This document shows positions 34,419 through 42,605 of a stretch of 64,000 nucleotides of DNA, piece by piece (the stretch's first letter is position 1; the number at the start of each line of letters is the position of its first letter). Below the pieces are notes generated by a model. That model did no database searches, was not told the origin of the DNA, and saw only the letters and a list, made by a program, of their open reading frames with translations. A program made the position numbers and the translations under genes. Source of the DNA: Microbacterium testaceum StLB037 (GTDB lineage Bacteria > Actinomycetota > Actinomycetes > Actinomycetales > Microbacteriaceae). The DNA is taken from assembly GCF_008763945.1 (NCBI RefSeq), contig NZ_VTQH01000001.1, forward strand, positions 992,110 through 1,056,109, in the 5' to 3' direction.

Positions 34419-34783
34419 CGGCTCACCCGGCCACGCCCGAGGAGAACCCCACCCCAGGCCGCCGCCGTGCCCACGATCACCGTCGCCACACCCCACCACA
34501 GCAGGGCGAGATCGGCCGACTCGACGGCGAGCGAGCTGTAGGTGGTGAACCCGCCGAGGATGCCGGTGCCGATGAACAGCTGCACCCGCTGCGCGCGCGA
34601 GGATTCCGGCATCCGGGCCCTCCAGCCGTAGAGAATGCCGATCGCGAACGCCCCGACGACGTTGATGATCGGCACGAGGGCGGGGCCGAGGTCTTCGCCG
34701 AATGCGAGGGTGAGTCCCGCGCGCACCGCGGTGCCGATCGCGCCGCCCACGGCGACCAGGACGACATCCCGCCATATGCTCAC
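34415..34783 (-). CDS. crcB: Fluoride channel CrcB/FluC, first subunit
   Basis: A 122-residue homologue of the neighbouring gene, with GGAIGTAVRAG, INVVGAFAIG and GILGGFTTYSSLAVE. The start is GTG at 34783. I looked for a fluoride riboswitch in the 116 bp before it and found no convincing one. Confidence 0.92.
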   Translation of the reverse strand: MSIWRDVVLVAVGGAIGTAVRAGLTLAFGEDLGPALVPIINVVGAFAIGILYGWRARMPESSRAQRVQLFIGTGILGGFTTYSSLAVESADLALLWWGVATVIVGTAAAWGGVLLGRGRVSR

Positions 34784-34898
34784 CGCGCCACCATACGCCC
34801 ACGGCGGCCATCGGCCGGGAGTCGTCCGGCCGCCGTCTGCAACCCCCGAGACAGCACGGGTCGCCCGCGAGCAGGATGCGGGCGGCGAAGGGAGCGCG

Positions 34899-35405
34899 AT
34901 GCGACGAACCGCGATGCGACGAACACTGCGTGCCGTGACCGCTGCGGCCGTCACCGTGCTGATGCTCTCGGGCTGCGGCATCCGGATTCCCTCCGACCCC
35001 AAGGGGACACTCGACGCCGTCGAGGGAGGGGTGCTGCGGGCGGGGGTCTCGCCCAACGGCGAGTGGGTGCGCGCGGGTGCGGACCGACCGGCCGGAATCG
35101 AGGTCGAGGTCCTCACGGAGTTCGCCCGCTCGCTCGGTGCGGAGGTCGAGTGGACGGTGGGCTCGGAGGAGTCGCTCGTGCGCGGCCTCGAGGAGGGCGA
35201 CCTCGATGTCGTCGCCGGGGGGATCACCGAACAGACCCCGTGGACGAACAAAGCGGGCATCACCCGTCCCTACGCCGAAGCGCCGCTCGACGACGGGTCG
35301 AGCGTGAAAATCGTGATGCTCGTGCCGCTCGGCGAGAACGCCTTCGTGTCGAGGTTGGAGACCTTCCTCGTCGACGAGGCCGAGACCCGGGGGATCGCAC
35401 CGTGA
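34899..35405 (+). CDS. Lipoprotein with solute-binding (SBP_bac_3-like) domain
   Basis: A 168-residue lipoprotein with lipobox LSGC at about residue 27. A single-lobe-sized region resembling family 3 solute-binding proteins follows (GVLRAGVSPNGEW, GIEVEVLTEFARSLGAEVEW, GLEEGDLDVVAGGITEQTPWT). It is shorter than a normal binding protein (about 250 residues). No ABC transporter is nearby; instead it is coupled (GTGA) to a cation efflux gene, here broken. It may help deliver or sense a metal or another solute, which is inference. GAAGGGAG precedes the ATG. Confidence 0.8.
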   Translation: MRRTAMRRTLRAVTAAAVTVLMLSGCGIRIPSDPKGTLDAVEGGVLRAGVSPNGEWVRAGADRPAGIEVEVLTEFARSLGAEVEWTVGSEESLVRGLEEGDLDVVAGGITEQTPWTNKAGITRPYAEAPLDDGSSVKIVMLVPLGENAFVSRLETFLVDEAETRGIAP

Positions 35406-35967
35406 GCGGGGAAGGCGTCCACTTCGGTCAGACGCGGCTGCCCGACCGGCAGGCCGAGGTCCTCCGCCGAGCCGTGCGCCTGGAGTGGATCACGGTCGGC
35501 TTCCTGGTGAGGCCGACTGGATGACCTCGGCGGGAACCATCGTGGGCGTGCTCGGCATCGGCATCGGCCTGTGGTGGATGGACGCCGCGGCCGCGATCTT
35601 CATCTCGGTCAGCATCGTCCACGACGGCGTCGGCAATCTGCGCGCCGCGGTCGTCGACCTCATGGACGCGCGCGCGACGACCTTCGACGACAAGGGCCCG
35701 CACCCGCTGGCGGAGCGCGTGGACCGGTACCTCGCCGAGCTCCCCTGGGTGTCGGCGGCGGGGACGCGCGTGCGCGACCAGGGCCACGTCTTCCACATCG
35801 AGGCCTTCGTCGTCCCACGCAAGAAGAAGATGTCGCTCGACGACATCGAACGCGCGCGCGAAGGCTGTGTCGCCCTGGACTGGAAGGTGCAGGACGTCGT
35901 GATCGTGCCCGTACCGCAGCTGCCCGACGTCGTCGAGCCGGTCACTCCCCCAGGATCAACCGCCTGA
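35402..35967 (+). pseudogene. Cation diffusion facilitator (cation efflux) gene with internal out-of-frame deletion
   Basis: The first 37 codons from GTG at 35402 match the start of CDF-type cation transporters (RRAVRLEWITVGFLV). The reading frame then stops at 35524. From about 35508, in the next frame, the family's later part resumes (EADWMTSAG, VGVLGIGIGLWWMDAAAAIFIS, then a cytosolic C-terminal domain). By family comparison, about 150 residues including most membrane helices are missing at the join. The simplest reading is one deletion fusing two distant points out of frame. The remaining 3' ORF might still make a soluble fragment. Confidence 0.82.
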
Positions 35968-36907
35968 TCGCGGCGTCCTTCGACCCGCCGAGCTCCATCG
36001 TCCGACCCTTGCGGTACAGCGAGAACACGCGCGGGTCGATATAGCTCGCCTTCGCGACGGCCGGGGTGTTGCCCAGGGCCTCTGCAGTGGCACGGACCGC
36101 CGCGACCTCGGCCTTCTTGCGTTCGTTCTTGCCGCCCGTCGTCCCCGCCTTCGCGAGCGACTCGGCCGCGAGGATCGTGCCGCGCAGCGTCCGGAAGTCC
36201 TTCGCGCTGAACGGCCCGCCCGTGAGCGAGCGCACGTAGCCGTTCACGTCGCCGGGAGTGAGCGGCACGCGTCGGCGCCCGCGCTTGAAGCTCAGCAGCG
36301 CGGCGCGCGAGCGCCCGAGGGCGAGTTCTTCGACGATGGATGCCAGCTCCGCATCGCGCAGCGAGAGCTCCGCGCGTTTGCCGCTCTTCGCGGGGAACGA
36401 CAGGCGGATCAGGTCGCCGTCGACCGTGGCATCCCGCCTCTGCAGGGTCGTCAAGCCGCGGCTGCCGTTCGTCACGAAGTACCGGGCGTTGCCGACGCGC
36501 GGGGCGACCAGGTCGAGGAAGCGGAACGACACCGCCAGCACCCGCTCGCGGTCCGCCTCGGCACGGCGGAGCGACTGGGTCACGCGGGCGCGCGCCCGGG
36601 GCAGGGCCTCGGCGAGCTGCAGCGCGCGGGCGAACTTGCCCTTGTCCTGCCGCTTGGACCAGTCGGCGTGGTAGGTGTACTGCCGCCGCCCGGCCTCATC
36701 GGTGCCGACGGCCTGGATGTGCGCGTTGGGTTCGCGCGCGATCCACACCTCACGCCACGCGGGCGGGATGACCAGACCCCGCGCGCGTTCGGCCTCGCGC
36801 TCCGGGACGGACGCCCCGGTGTGGTCGACGAAGCGGAAGCCCGATCCGGAACGCACTCGGCGGTAGCCGGGGTCTTCGTAGGGGCGTACGCGGACGAGTC
36901 GCGCCAT
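35942..36907 (-). CDS. DNA topoisomerase IB (poxvirus-like)
   Basis: A 321-residue enzyme that relaxes supercoiled DNA through a 3'-phosphotyrosyl intermediate. The catalytic Tyr is in KASYIDPRVFSLY near residue 300. Upstream are the Arg/Lys catalytic region (QRRDATVDGDLIRLSFPAKSGK) and the family N-terminal domain (RGLVIPPAWREVWI). Its 3' end overlaps the broken CDF gene by 26 bp, convergently. Bacterial TopIB is a common accessory gene in actinobacteria. Confidence 0.94.
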   Translation of the reverse strand: MARLVRVRPYEDPGYRRVRSGSGFRFVDHTGASVPEREAERARGLVIPPAWREVWIAREPNAHIQAVGTDEAGRRQYTYHADWSKRQDKGKFARALQLAEALPRARARVTQSLRRAEADRERVLAVSFRFLDLVAPRVGNARYFVTNGSRGLTTLQRRDATVDGDLIRLSFPAKSGKRAELSLRDAELASIVEELALGRSRAALLSFKRGRRRVPLTPGDVNGYVRSLTGGPFSAKDFRTLRGTILAAESLAKAGTTGGKNERKKAEVAAVRATAEALGNTPAVAKASYIDPRVFSLYRKGRTMELGGSKDAAIRRLILGE

Positions 36908-36911
36908 CGCG

Positions 36912-37181
36912 TCAGTGGTTGCGGAGCATGTCGATGAGCTCCGCCTTCTTCTTGCCCGAGTACCCCGTCAGACCGAGGTCCTTGGCGCGCTTCTTCAGTT
37001 CGGCGACGGTGCGGTCCTCGTAGTTCTCGGCGTGACCGCCCTTCTCGCCGACCTTGTCGCGCCCCTGAGCAGCCGCGGCGTTCGAGATGCGCGCGGCCTT
37101 CTCTTTCGAGTCCCCCTGCTTGCGCAGCTCCTCGTACAGACCGGGGTCCTTCAGGCTGTTGGATCCTCGCCCTTGCGGCAT
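36912..37181 (-). CDS. Small protein with Rho N-terminal/SAP-like domain (DUF7218-like)
   Basis: An 89-residue basic protein. Its C-terminal 35 residues (RTVAELKKRAKDLGLTGYSGKKKAELIDMLR) form a typical Rho termination factor N-terminal/SAP helix-extension-helix for nucleic acid binding. The first half is charged and low-complexity. It lies 4 bp upstream of the topoisomerase IB gene and is probably co-transcribed with it, suggesting a DNA-related role. Confidence 0.85.
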   Translation of the reverse strand: MPQGRGSNSLKDPGLYEELRKQGDSKEKAARISNAAAAQGRDKVGEKGGHAENYEDRTVAELKKRAKDLGLTGYSGKKKAELIDMLRNH

Positions 37182-37287
37182 GACCGTCTCCTTCCGTCGG
37201 GGATCCTGACGCTACGGGCGAGCTCGATCCGCGGCGATCGGGGTTGACAACGCGCTGCCGGCCGAATCGGGTCCTCCACGCGAGGGG

Positions 37288-37338
37288 TTGACGAACTCGA
37301 GATATATCGCGATACTCGCCCTAACGCGATATATCGCG
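37288..37338 (+). promoter_or_regulatory. Promoter and PadR-type operators of the DUF4097-padR operon
   Basis: A strong promoter is visible: -35 TTGACG (37288-37293), a 17-bp spacer and -10 GATACT (37311-37316). TATCGCGATA (37305-37314) overlaps the -10. A 14-bp perfect palindrome, CGCGATATATCGCG (37325-37338), lies just downstream. Both share the core ATATCGCG, so a dimeric repressor, probably the operon's own PadR protein, would block the promoter. Confidence 0.8.
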
Positions 37339-37355
37339 AGTGAGGAGAAACCGCC

Positions 37356-38201
37356 ATGGAGAAATGGATCGTCCACCCCGGCGAGACGCGCGTCATCGAC
37401 ATCGATTCGGTGCGCGAGCTGAAGATCGGCCTGGTCGGTGGCCAGGTCGACGTCATCGCGCACGACGAACCCGACGCCCGCGTCGAGGTGCACGGGGTCA
37501 CCGTCAAAGACCTGCGCATCGAGATGGTCGACGGCCGCCTCGAGATCGATCACCCGCAGCTGCGGTGGGACAACTTCCTCGAGGTGTTCCGCAACTTCGG
37601 CGCGGGCGGCCCGAAGGCCGAGGTCAGTGTCGCGGTCCCCCGCACGGTCGCCCTGACCCTCGGCGTCGTGAGCGCGAGCGCTCTGGTCTCGGGCCTGCGC
37701 ACCGACGTGCGCCTGAACACCGTTTCGGGCGACATCATCGTCGACGGACTCGCGGGAGACGTCGACCTCAACGCCGTCTCGGGCGACGTGCAGGTGCGCG
37801 AGCTCGACGGCGCCCTGAGCGCCAACAGCGTCTCGGGCGACGTCGCCGCCACCGGCCGCATCACCAAGGCCTCGATCGACACCGTCTCGGGTGCGATGCT
37901 CGTCGATTCGACGGGACCGACGCACGCGATCTCGCTCAACTCCGTCAGCGGCACCGCCACGATCCGCCTCGACCGCTCCCTGGCCGCCAACTACGTGTCG
38001 CGCTCGGTCAGCGGTCGCGTCCAGATCGACGGTCAAGTGCGCTCGGGCAAGGGTCCGACCAACTACACCGGTTCGACCGGCGCCCTCGCGGGCTCGTTCG
38101 TCGACGTCCGCGCCAACACGGTCTCGGGCGAGATCACGGTGCTCCGCCGCGGAATCTCGGGCCTGCGTCCCGAGGAACTCGCCGGAGAGGAGGAGTGGTG
38201 A
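37356..38201 (+). CDS. DUF4097-family beta-helix-like protein
   Basis: A 281-residue protein built of repeated short strands with the recurrent motif NxVSGD, as in DUF4097/adhesin-like domains. It has no signal peptide or membrane segment. The family often pairs with a PadR regulator, as here (TGATG overlap with the next gene); it may be a ligand sensor or scaffold, function unproven. GAGGAGA precedes the ATG. Confidence 0.85.
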   Translation: MEKWIVHPGETRVIDIDSVRELKIGLVGGQVDVIAHDEPDARVEVHGVTVKDLRIEMVDGRLEIDHPQLRWDNFLEVFRNFGAGGPKAEVSVAVPRTVALTLGVVSASALVSGLRTDVRLNTVSGDIIVDGLAGDVDLNAVSGDVQVRELDGALSANSVSGDVAATGRITKASIDTVSGAMLVDSTGPTHAISLNSVSGTATIRLDRSLAANYVSRSVSGRVQIDGQVRSGKGPTNYTGSTGALAGSFVDVRANTVSGEITVLRRGISGLRPEELAGEEEW

Positions 38202-38812
38202 TGAGCCCCGTCTTCTCGCACGGCGACCTGCGCCTGTACATCCTCAGTCTGCTCGACGAGGCTCCCCGCCACGGCTACGACCTCATGCAGGCTCTCTCGG
38301 AGCGTACGGGTGGGACGTACTCCCCCTCCGCCGGCACCATCTACCCGCGCCTGTCCAAGCTCGAGGAAGAGGGCCTGGTCACCAAGACCGTCGACGGCCG
38401 GAAGACCGTCTACGAGATCACGGATGCCGGTCGCACCGAGGTCGCGACGCGTTCGGGCGACCTGGAGGGCATCCAGGCCGGTCTCGCCGACAGCGTCCGC
38501 CTGATCGCCGACGAGGTGCGCGGCAGCGTCCGCGACGCCATGCGGAGCCTTCGCGCCGACCTCGCCGCCGCCTCGCGCGAAGAGCGGGAGCATGCGCAGT
38601 CGCAGTCGACCCCGGTCGACGACGCGCGATCGCGCAGCCGCGAACAGCTCTCTCGCGCCGATGCCGCGATCAACGAGTTCCGCGGGCGCGTGCGCTCGGA
38701 ACTGCGGGCGCACGTGGCGCGCGGCGGGGAGCTCGCGGCATCCGGAGTCGATGAGATCGAGTCGGCGCTGGCGCAGGCGTCCGACGCGGTCGCGCGGGCG
38801 ATGCGCGGCTAG
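38201..38812 (+). CDS. PadR-family transcriptional regulator
   Basis: A 203-residue repressor. The winged helix at residues 1-85 contains HGYDLMQALSERTGGTYSPSAGTIYPRLSKLEEEGLV. The C-terminal part is long and helical, larger than in minimal PadR proteins, with many Arg/Glu. It is translated from an ATG overlapping the DUF4097 stop; GTG at 38198 is possible. It probably represses its own operon through the ATATCGCG palindromes. Confidence 0.93.
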   Translation: MSPVFSHGDLRLYILSLLDEAPRHGYDLMQALSERTGGTYSPSAGTIYPRLSKLEEEGLVTKTVDGRKTVYEITDAGRTEVATRSGDLEGIQAGLADSVRLIADEVRGSVRDAMRSLRADLAAASREEREHAQSQSTPVDDARSRSREQLSRADAAINEFRGRVRSELRAHVARGGELAASGVDEIESALAQASDAVARAMRG

Positions 38813-38816
38813 GCCG

Positions 38817-39332
38817 TCACTCCCACGGCAGCTGATCCTCCGCGCCGACCGGTTCGCCCTGCGGCACCACGAGAACCGGTCGGCGCTGGCGGTGACTCAG
38901 CCGCGCAGCCACCGAGCCGGTGAGGAACTCGCGCAGCGATTCGCCGAGGCCGCGCTTGCGGGTGCCGACCACGATGACCGATGCCTCGACCTCGTCGGCG
39001 AGCTGGATGAGCGCCAGGGCCGGATCGCCGATGACCTGGCGCACGCTCCACGAGACACCGCTGCCCGCCAGCGCCTCGGTGGCCATGCGGCGCACCTCGT
39101 CGAGCGCGGCCTTGGCCGCGACCCCGGCGACGTCGACGGTGGACGAGTGCACGTACCCGTCGGGGTCTTCGAAGGCCACGAAGCGCGTCGTGTCGACATA
39201 GGCGACGACCAGCTCGGCGTGGGCGAGCGCCGCGTAGTGGGCGGCCTCGCGCACGACGCGGACGGACTGCCCGGGCACGACACCCGCGATCACGGTGCCG
39301 TTTCCGGCGTGCGCACGGGGCTGGTCGGTCAT
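38817..39332 (-). CDS. Universal stress protein (UspA family)
   Basis: A 171-residue single Usp domain. It has the opening strand VIAGVVPGQSVRVVREA and the C-terminal nucleotide-binding block VVGTRKRGLGESLREFLTGSVAARLSHRQRRPVLVVP. That block resembles G-2x-G-9x-G-S, so ATP binding is likely. AGGAG precedes the chosen ATG at 39332. It is convergent with padR, with only 4 bp between stops. Confidence 0.92.
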   Translation of the reverse strand: MTDQPRAHAGNGTVIAGVVPGQSVRVVREAAHYAALAHAELVVAYVDTTRFVAFEDPDGYVHSSTVDVAGVAAKAALDEVRRMATEALAGSGVSWSVRQVIGDPALALIQLADEVEASVIVVGTRKRGLGESLREFLTGSVAARLSHRQRRPVLVVPQGEPVGAEDQLPWE

Positions 39333-39495
39333 GGCGGCTCCTCTCGACGACGGCGGTGGACCCGGCCGCCGGCGCTCGACGGCTCGGCCGGAATGCGCCG
39401 TGATATCCTGGGTGTTACTCTTACCGGCTCGGTCCGGAACCGCAATACGCAGGGCCCACAGCCGGCCCTCGACGTCGATCGTGAGGGGGTCTCGC

Positions 39496-39678
39496 ATGGG
39501 GCGTGGCCGTCAGAAGGCGAAGAACACCAAGATCGCCCGTGAGCTGAAGTACGACACCTACTCGGTGAACTACTCGGCTCTCGAGCGCGAGTTGGGTGCA
39601 CCCGCTCCGGGTGAAGACGCGTACGTCGACAAGTGGGCCGACCAGTACAGCGACGAGTACGACAACGAGAAGGCCTGA
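39496..39678 (+). CDS. DUF3073 family protein
   Basis: A 60-residue protein opening MGRGRQKAKNTKIARELKY, the hallmark of DUF3073. This small actinobacterial protein of unknown role is often encoded beside purM/purF. Here a secreted-protein gene and an MFS gene separate it from purF-purM. GAGGGGG lies before the ATG, and a 15-bp stem terminator follows the gene. Confidence 0.93.
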   Translation: MGRGRQKAKNTKIARELKYDTYSVNYSALERELGAPAPGEDAYVDKWADQYSDEYDNEKA

Positions 39679-39772
39679 CGCCTTCCCGCTCGTTCTCGTA
39701 CCGCTCGCACGTCGGTGCACGGTCGTGTGATCGTCGTACCCGCTGAGTGTCGTACCCGCACGCCAGATACGC

Positions 39773-39806
39773 CGAAGGGCGGCGACGGTTACGTCGCCGC
39801 CCTTCG
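39773..39806. terminator. Bidirectional terminator between DUF3073 and repeat protein 3
   Basis: A perfect 15-bp stem, CGAAGGGCGGCGACG (39773-39787) with CGTCGCCGCCCTTCG (39792-39806), has a GTTA loop. It lies between two convergent genes, 6 bp from the end of the minus-strand gene. Confidence 0.8.
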
Positions 39807-39812
39807 CTCGTG

Positions 39813-41177
39813 TCAGCAGCTGCTGCGCGGGGTGATCCAGTACGGCGTCTTCGACGACCCGTCGACCGCGAACTGGCCCGCGCCGGGGGCGGCGTCCGTC
39901 GTCAGCTGCTCCCAGGTCGTGGCGTAGTCCCACATCCACAGCATGCGGTTGCCCTTGGCCGCGAGGACGAACTCGCCGTTCGACGTTCCTGCGAGCCGCA
40001 CGAAGTCCTCGTTGTCCGAGATGCTCGCCGGGCCGTCCGCGTACCTGAGTTCGCCGTTCGAGATCCACATCGGGGCGTCGTTGTACCAGTCCGTCTCGTC
40101 CGGCGCCTTGTCGCGAAGATAGGTCCCCTGTCCCGCGGCGGTCGAGGCGCCGGTGTCGACGGCTTCCCACCCCGCGGCCTCGGTCCAGGTCCACAGGGCT
40201 CCCGTCGCGCCGACGGCGACGGCGCCACCGCCGCTGGAGTACAGACGAAGAAAGCCGGAGTTCTCTCCCGCGGGGAGCGAGGCGGGAGCGGAGTCGGCGT
40301 AGATGACGCCGGACTTCAGCCACAGCGCGGACGGCGTCGGCGACACCAAGACCGCGAGCTGGCTCGGGCCGGTCGCCCCTCCCGCACCGAGGAAGACGAA
40401 CCCGTTCGCGTCGTCGTACTTCCACACGTCGCCGTTCGAGCGCACGGCGACGCCGATGGAGGCCATCGCGAAGACACGGGTGAATCCGTCGTTGCTCTGC
40501 CCGCCGAGGGTGTCGGGCGCGCTGCCGAACATCAGCTCTCCGCCGCGGATCCACCACGCCCCTTGTCGCGCGGTCGTGCGCAGGTAGGCCGCCCGATCGA
40601 TGCCGATCGCCGCCCCCGTGCCCACGGAGGTCCACGCCGCGGTGCTCGTGGCGCGGCTCCAGATGGCCGTCGACGCCGAGACGACGACCGCGCCGTCCTG
40701 GTTGGTCGCGACGCGGATCATCTCGGTGTTGTCCGCGGTGGGGATACCCGCTGCGACATCGGCGGCGGTGGAGGTCAGGGGCCCGGTCAGCGTCAACGGG
40801 AGCACCGCGGACGCGGTCGCCGAACTCCAGGTCGCCTGCACGCTCCCGTCGCCGACGCCGGCGACGATGTCGCCCGCGGGGACCGTGACGACTCCCGCGC
40901 CGTCGGACACGTACGAACCGCTCCCGCGGGCCCACGTCCACCCGGACGACAGCGTGAACTGCACCAGCTCGCCCGCCACGCTCGAGCCCGTCAGCTGGGC
41001 GGTGAGGTCTTCGGTCGTGGCCCGGCAGCTCGTGCTCTCTTCGGGCACCGCGGCGAAGGCGATCTGTCCGCCCGAGGCGGCGTAGGCGGGGACGGCCGTG
41101 GCGGCGACGATCGCCGGCACCGACCAGGCCGAGGCCTGCAGCAGCGTACGTCGGGAGAGAGGGGTGTCGGCGGGCAT
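39813..41177 (-). CDS. Tat-exported repeat protein, family member 3
   Basis: A 454-residue full-length paralogue of 17023-18423. It has a twin-arginine-type signal (LSRRTLLQASAW, ending AYA) and an Ig-like domain with an early Cys (TSCRAT) and GELVQFTLSSGWTW. Four repeats follow (GFTRVFA, GVAVRSNGDVWKY, LGAGGATGPSQ, LWLKSGVIY and similar), and the chain ends in Cys (RSSC). The early and terminal Cys could form a disulfide closing the fold. Function unknown; likely an exported surface or secreted protein. The start is set by homology; SD is weak (AAAGAA). The 210 bp upstream (41178-41387) hold no gene. Confidence 0.8.
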   Translation of the reverse strand: MPADTPLSRRTLLQASAWSVPAIVAATAVPAYAASGGQIAFAAVPEESTSCRATTEDLTAQLTGSSVAGELVQFTLSSGWTWARGSGSYVSDGAGVVTVPAGDIVAGVGDGSVQATWSSATASAVLPLTLTGPLTSTAADVAAGIPTADNTEMIRVATNQDGAVVVSASTAIWSRATSTAAWTSVGTGAAIGIDRAAYLRTTARQGAWWIRGGELMFGSAPDTLGGQSNDGFTRVFAMASIGVAVRSNGDVWKYDDANGFVFLGAGGATGPSQLAVLVSPTPSALWLKSGVIYADSAPASLPAGENSGFLRLYSSGGGAVAVGATGALWTWTEAAGWEAVDTGASTAAGQGTYLRDKAPDETDWYNDAPMWISNGELRYADGPASISDNEDFVRLAGTSNGEFVLAAKGNRMLWMWDYATTWEQLTTDAAPGAGQFAVDGSSKTPYWITPRSSC

Positions 41178-41387
41178 CGGCAGTTCTTTCGTCGGGCCCA
41201 TCATGGGCGGGGTCACCGCTCAGGATGACGCAGCGCGACGCACCTCGAATCACCCGCGAATGGGCCGGAAGCGATAGAGCGGTCACCACCGACGCGCCCT
41301 CTCTGCGCGCACGCCGGACGACCCCGACGGTGACCCGAATGCAACCTCACCCGCAGGTTCACCCGTATCGACAGGACTGTTCGTCAG

Positions 41388-42605
41388 CTACCAGGTCAGC
41401 CCCGTGCGCCGCTCCCACGCTTCCTCCACGCTCTCGCGGCGCACCATGATGATCGCCGCGGGGACGACGAGCAGCAACGCGACCCCGATCAGCACGAGTC
41501 CCGCAGTCCACCCACCGGTGAGCTCGTGGGTCACGCCGATGGCGAGGGGCATCAGCGCCGCGAAGCCGTATCCGACGCTCTGCACGAAGCCGCTGAGGGC
41601 GACGGTCGTGTCGTGCGAGCGGGTGCGCAGGCCGAACAGCGTCAGCGCGAGCGGGAACATCAGCGGCGGGATGCCGATGAGCACCACCCACAGCACCGTC
41701 GCCGCCGAGGGTGCCACCAGCAGGCCGATGACGCCCGTCAGTCCGCCCGCGACGGCGACCACGTAGAACGGCGTCGTGCGACCCAGGCGCGCCACGAGCA
41801 GCGGCACGAGAAGCGACACCGGTAGCCCCATGAACGAGAAGAGGGCGAGCAGTCCGCCCGCTTCCGCGGCATCCACTCCCGCGACGTCGATGAGCAGGGG
41901 CGGCATCCATGCGAACATCGCGTACGCGACCGAGGAGTTGACGCCGAACGTGATGACCAGGGCCCAGGTCTGCGGCACCCGCACGATCCGCGACAGCACG
42001 GCCGCGCGCGGCTCGTCGACCGCGTCACGACGCGACGCCCGCGCACGCAGGTTCAGAGCGACCCACGGGGCGACCGCGACCAGCGCCACCACGGCCCAGG
42101 TCACGAACGAACCGCGCCATCCCACGGCGTCGGCGAGGGGCACCGCCACGAGCGGAGGCGTGAAGGTCGCCACCGCCATCGCCGTGCTGTAGACGGTCGT
42201 CATGACGCCGATGCGCTCGGGGAAGTACTTCTTGACCACGGTCGGGATCAGCACGTTCGCCACCCCCACCGCGGCGAACACCCCCGCCGTCGCGCCGAGC
42301 AGCGACCACGCATCGACGGCGACCGCACGCAGCACCAGCATGAGCGCCGCCGTGGCCGCCGCGATCAGCACCGAGCGCTCGAGCCCCAGACGTCGTTCGA
42401 TCGCCGGGGTCACCATGCCGGCCAGGGCGAAGGCGACCGGGGGCGTCATGCCGATCAGTCCCACGACCGCGGCGGGGAGGGGGAACTCCTCGCCGATGCG
42501 CGTCAGCAGGGGCGAGAGCGAGGCGACGGCGATCCGCAGCGTCAGCGCGAGCAGCACGATCGCCGTCGCGGCGAGGGCGATGGTTCCCGCGCGACGGCGG
42601 GTCAA
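41388..42605 (-). CDS. MFS transporter, CynX/NimT-like
   Basis: A 405-residue twelve-helix MFS protein. It resembles the cyanate/nitroimidazole (CynX/NimT) group, with TRIGEEFPLPAAVVGLIGMTPPVAFALAG in the first half and VNSSVAYAMFAWMPPLLIDVAG in the second. The substrate is unknown. The apparent start is TTG at 42605 (TTGA overlap with the purF stop, AGGAG two bases before), so it is probably translated as the third gene of the purM-purF operon. A later start would remove part of helix 1. Confidence 0.88.
   Translation of the reverse strand: MTRRRAGTIALAATAIVLLALTLRIAVASLSPLLTRIGEEFPLPAAVVGLIGMTPPVAFALAGMVTPAIERRLGLERSVLIAAATAALMLVLRAVAVDAWSLLGATAGVFAAVGVANVLIPTVVKKYFPERIGVMTTVYSTAMAVATFTPPLVAVPLADAVGWRGSFVTWAVVALVAVAPWVALNLRARASRRDAVDEPRAAVLSRIVRVPQTWALVITFGVNSSVAYAMFAWMPPLLIDVAGVDAAEAGGLLALFSFMGLPVSLLVPLLVARLGRTTPFYVVAVAGGLTGVIGLLVAPSAATVLWVVLIGIPPLMFPLALTLFGLRTRSHDTTVALSGFVQSVGYGFAALMPLAIGVTHELTGGWTAGLVLIGVALLLVVPAAIIMVRRESVEEAWERRTGLTW

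Noticed and set aside
34784..34898. Fluoride riboswitch before crcB
   Set aside because: A GGCCGATGGCCGCC-like stretch looked suggestive, but the expected conserved pseudoknot arrangement could not be traced.
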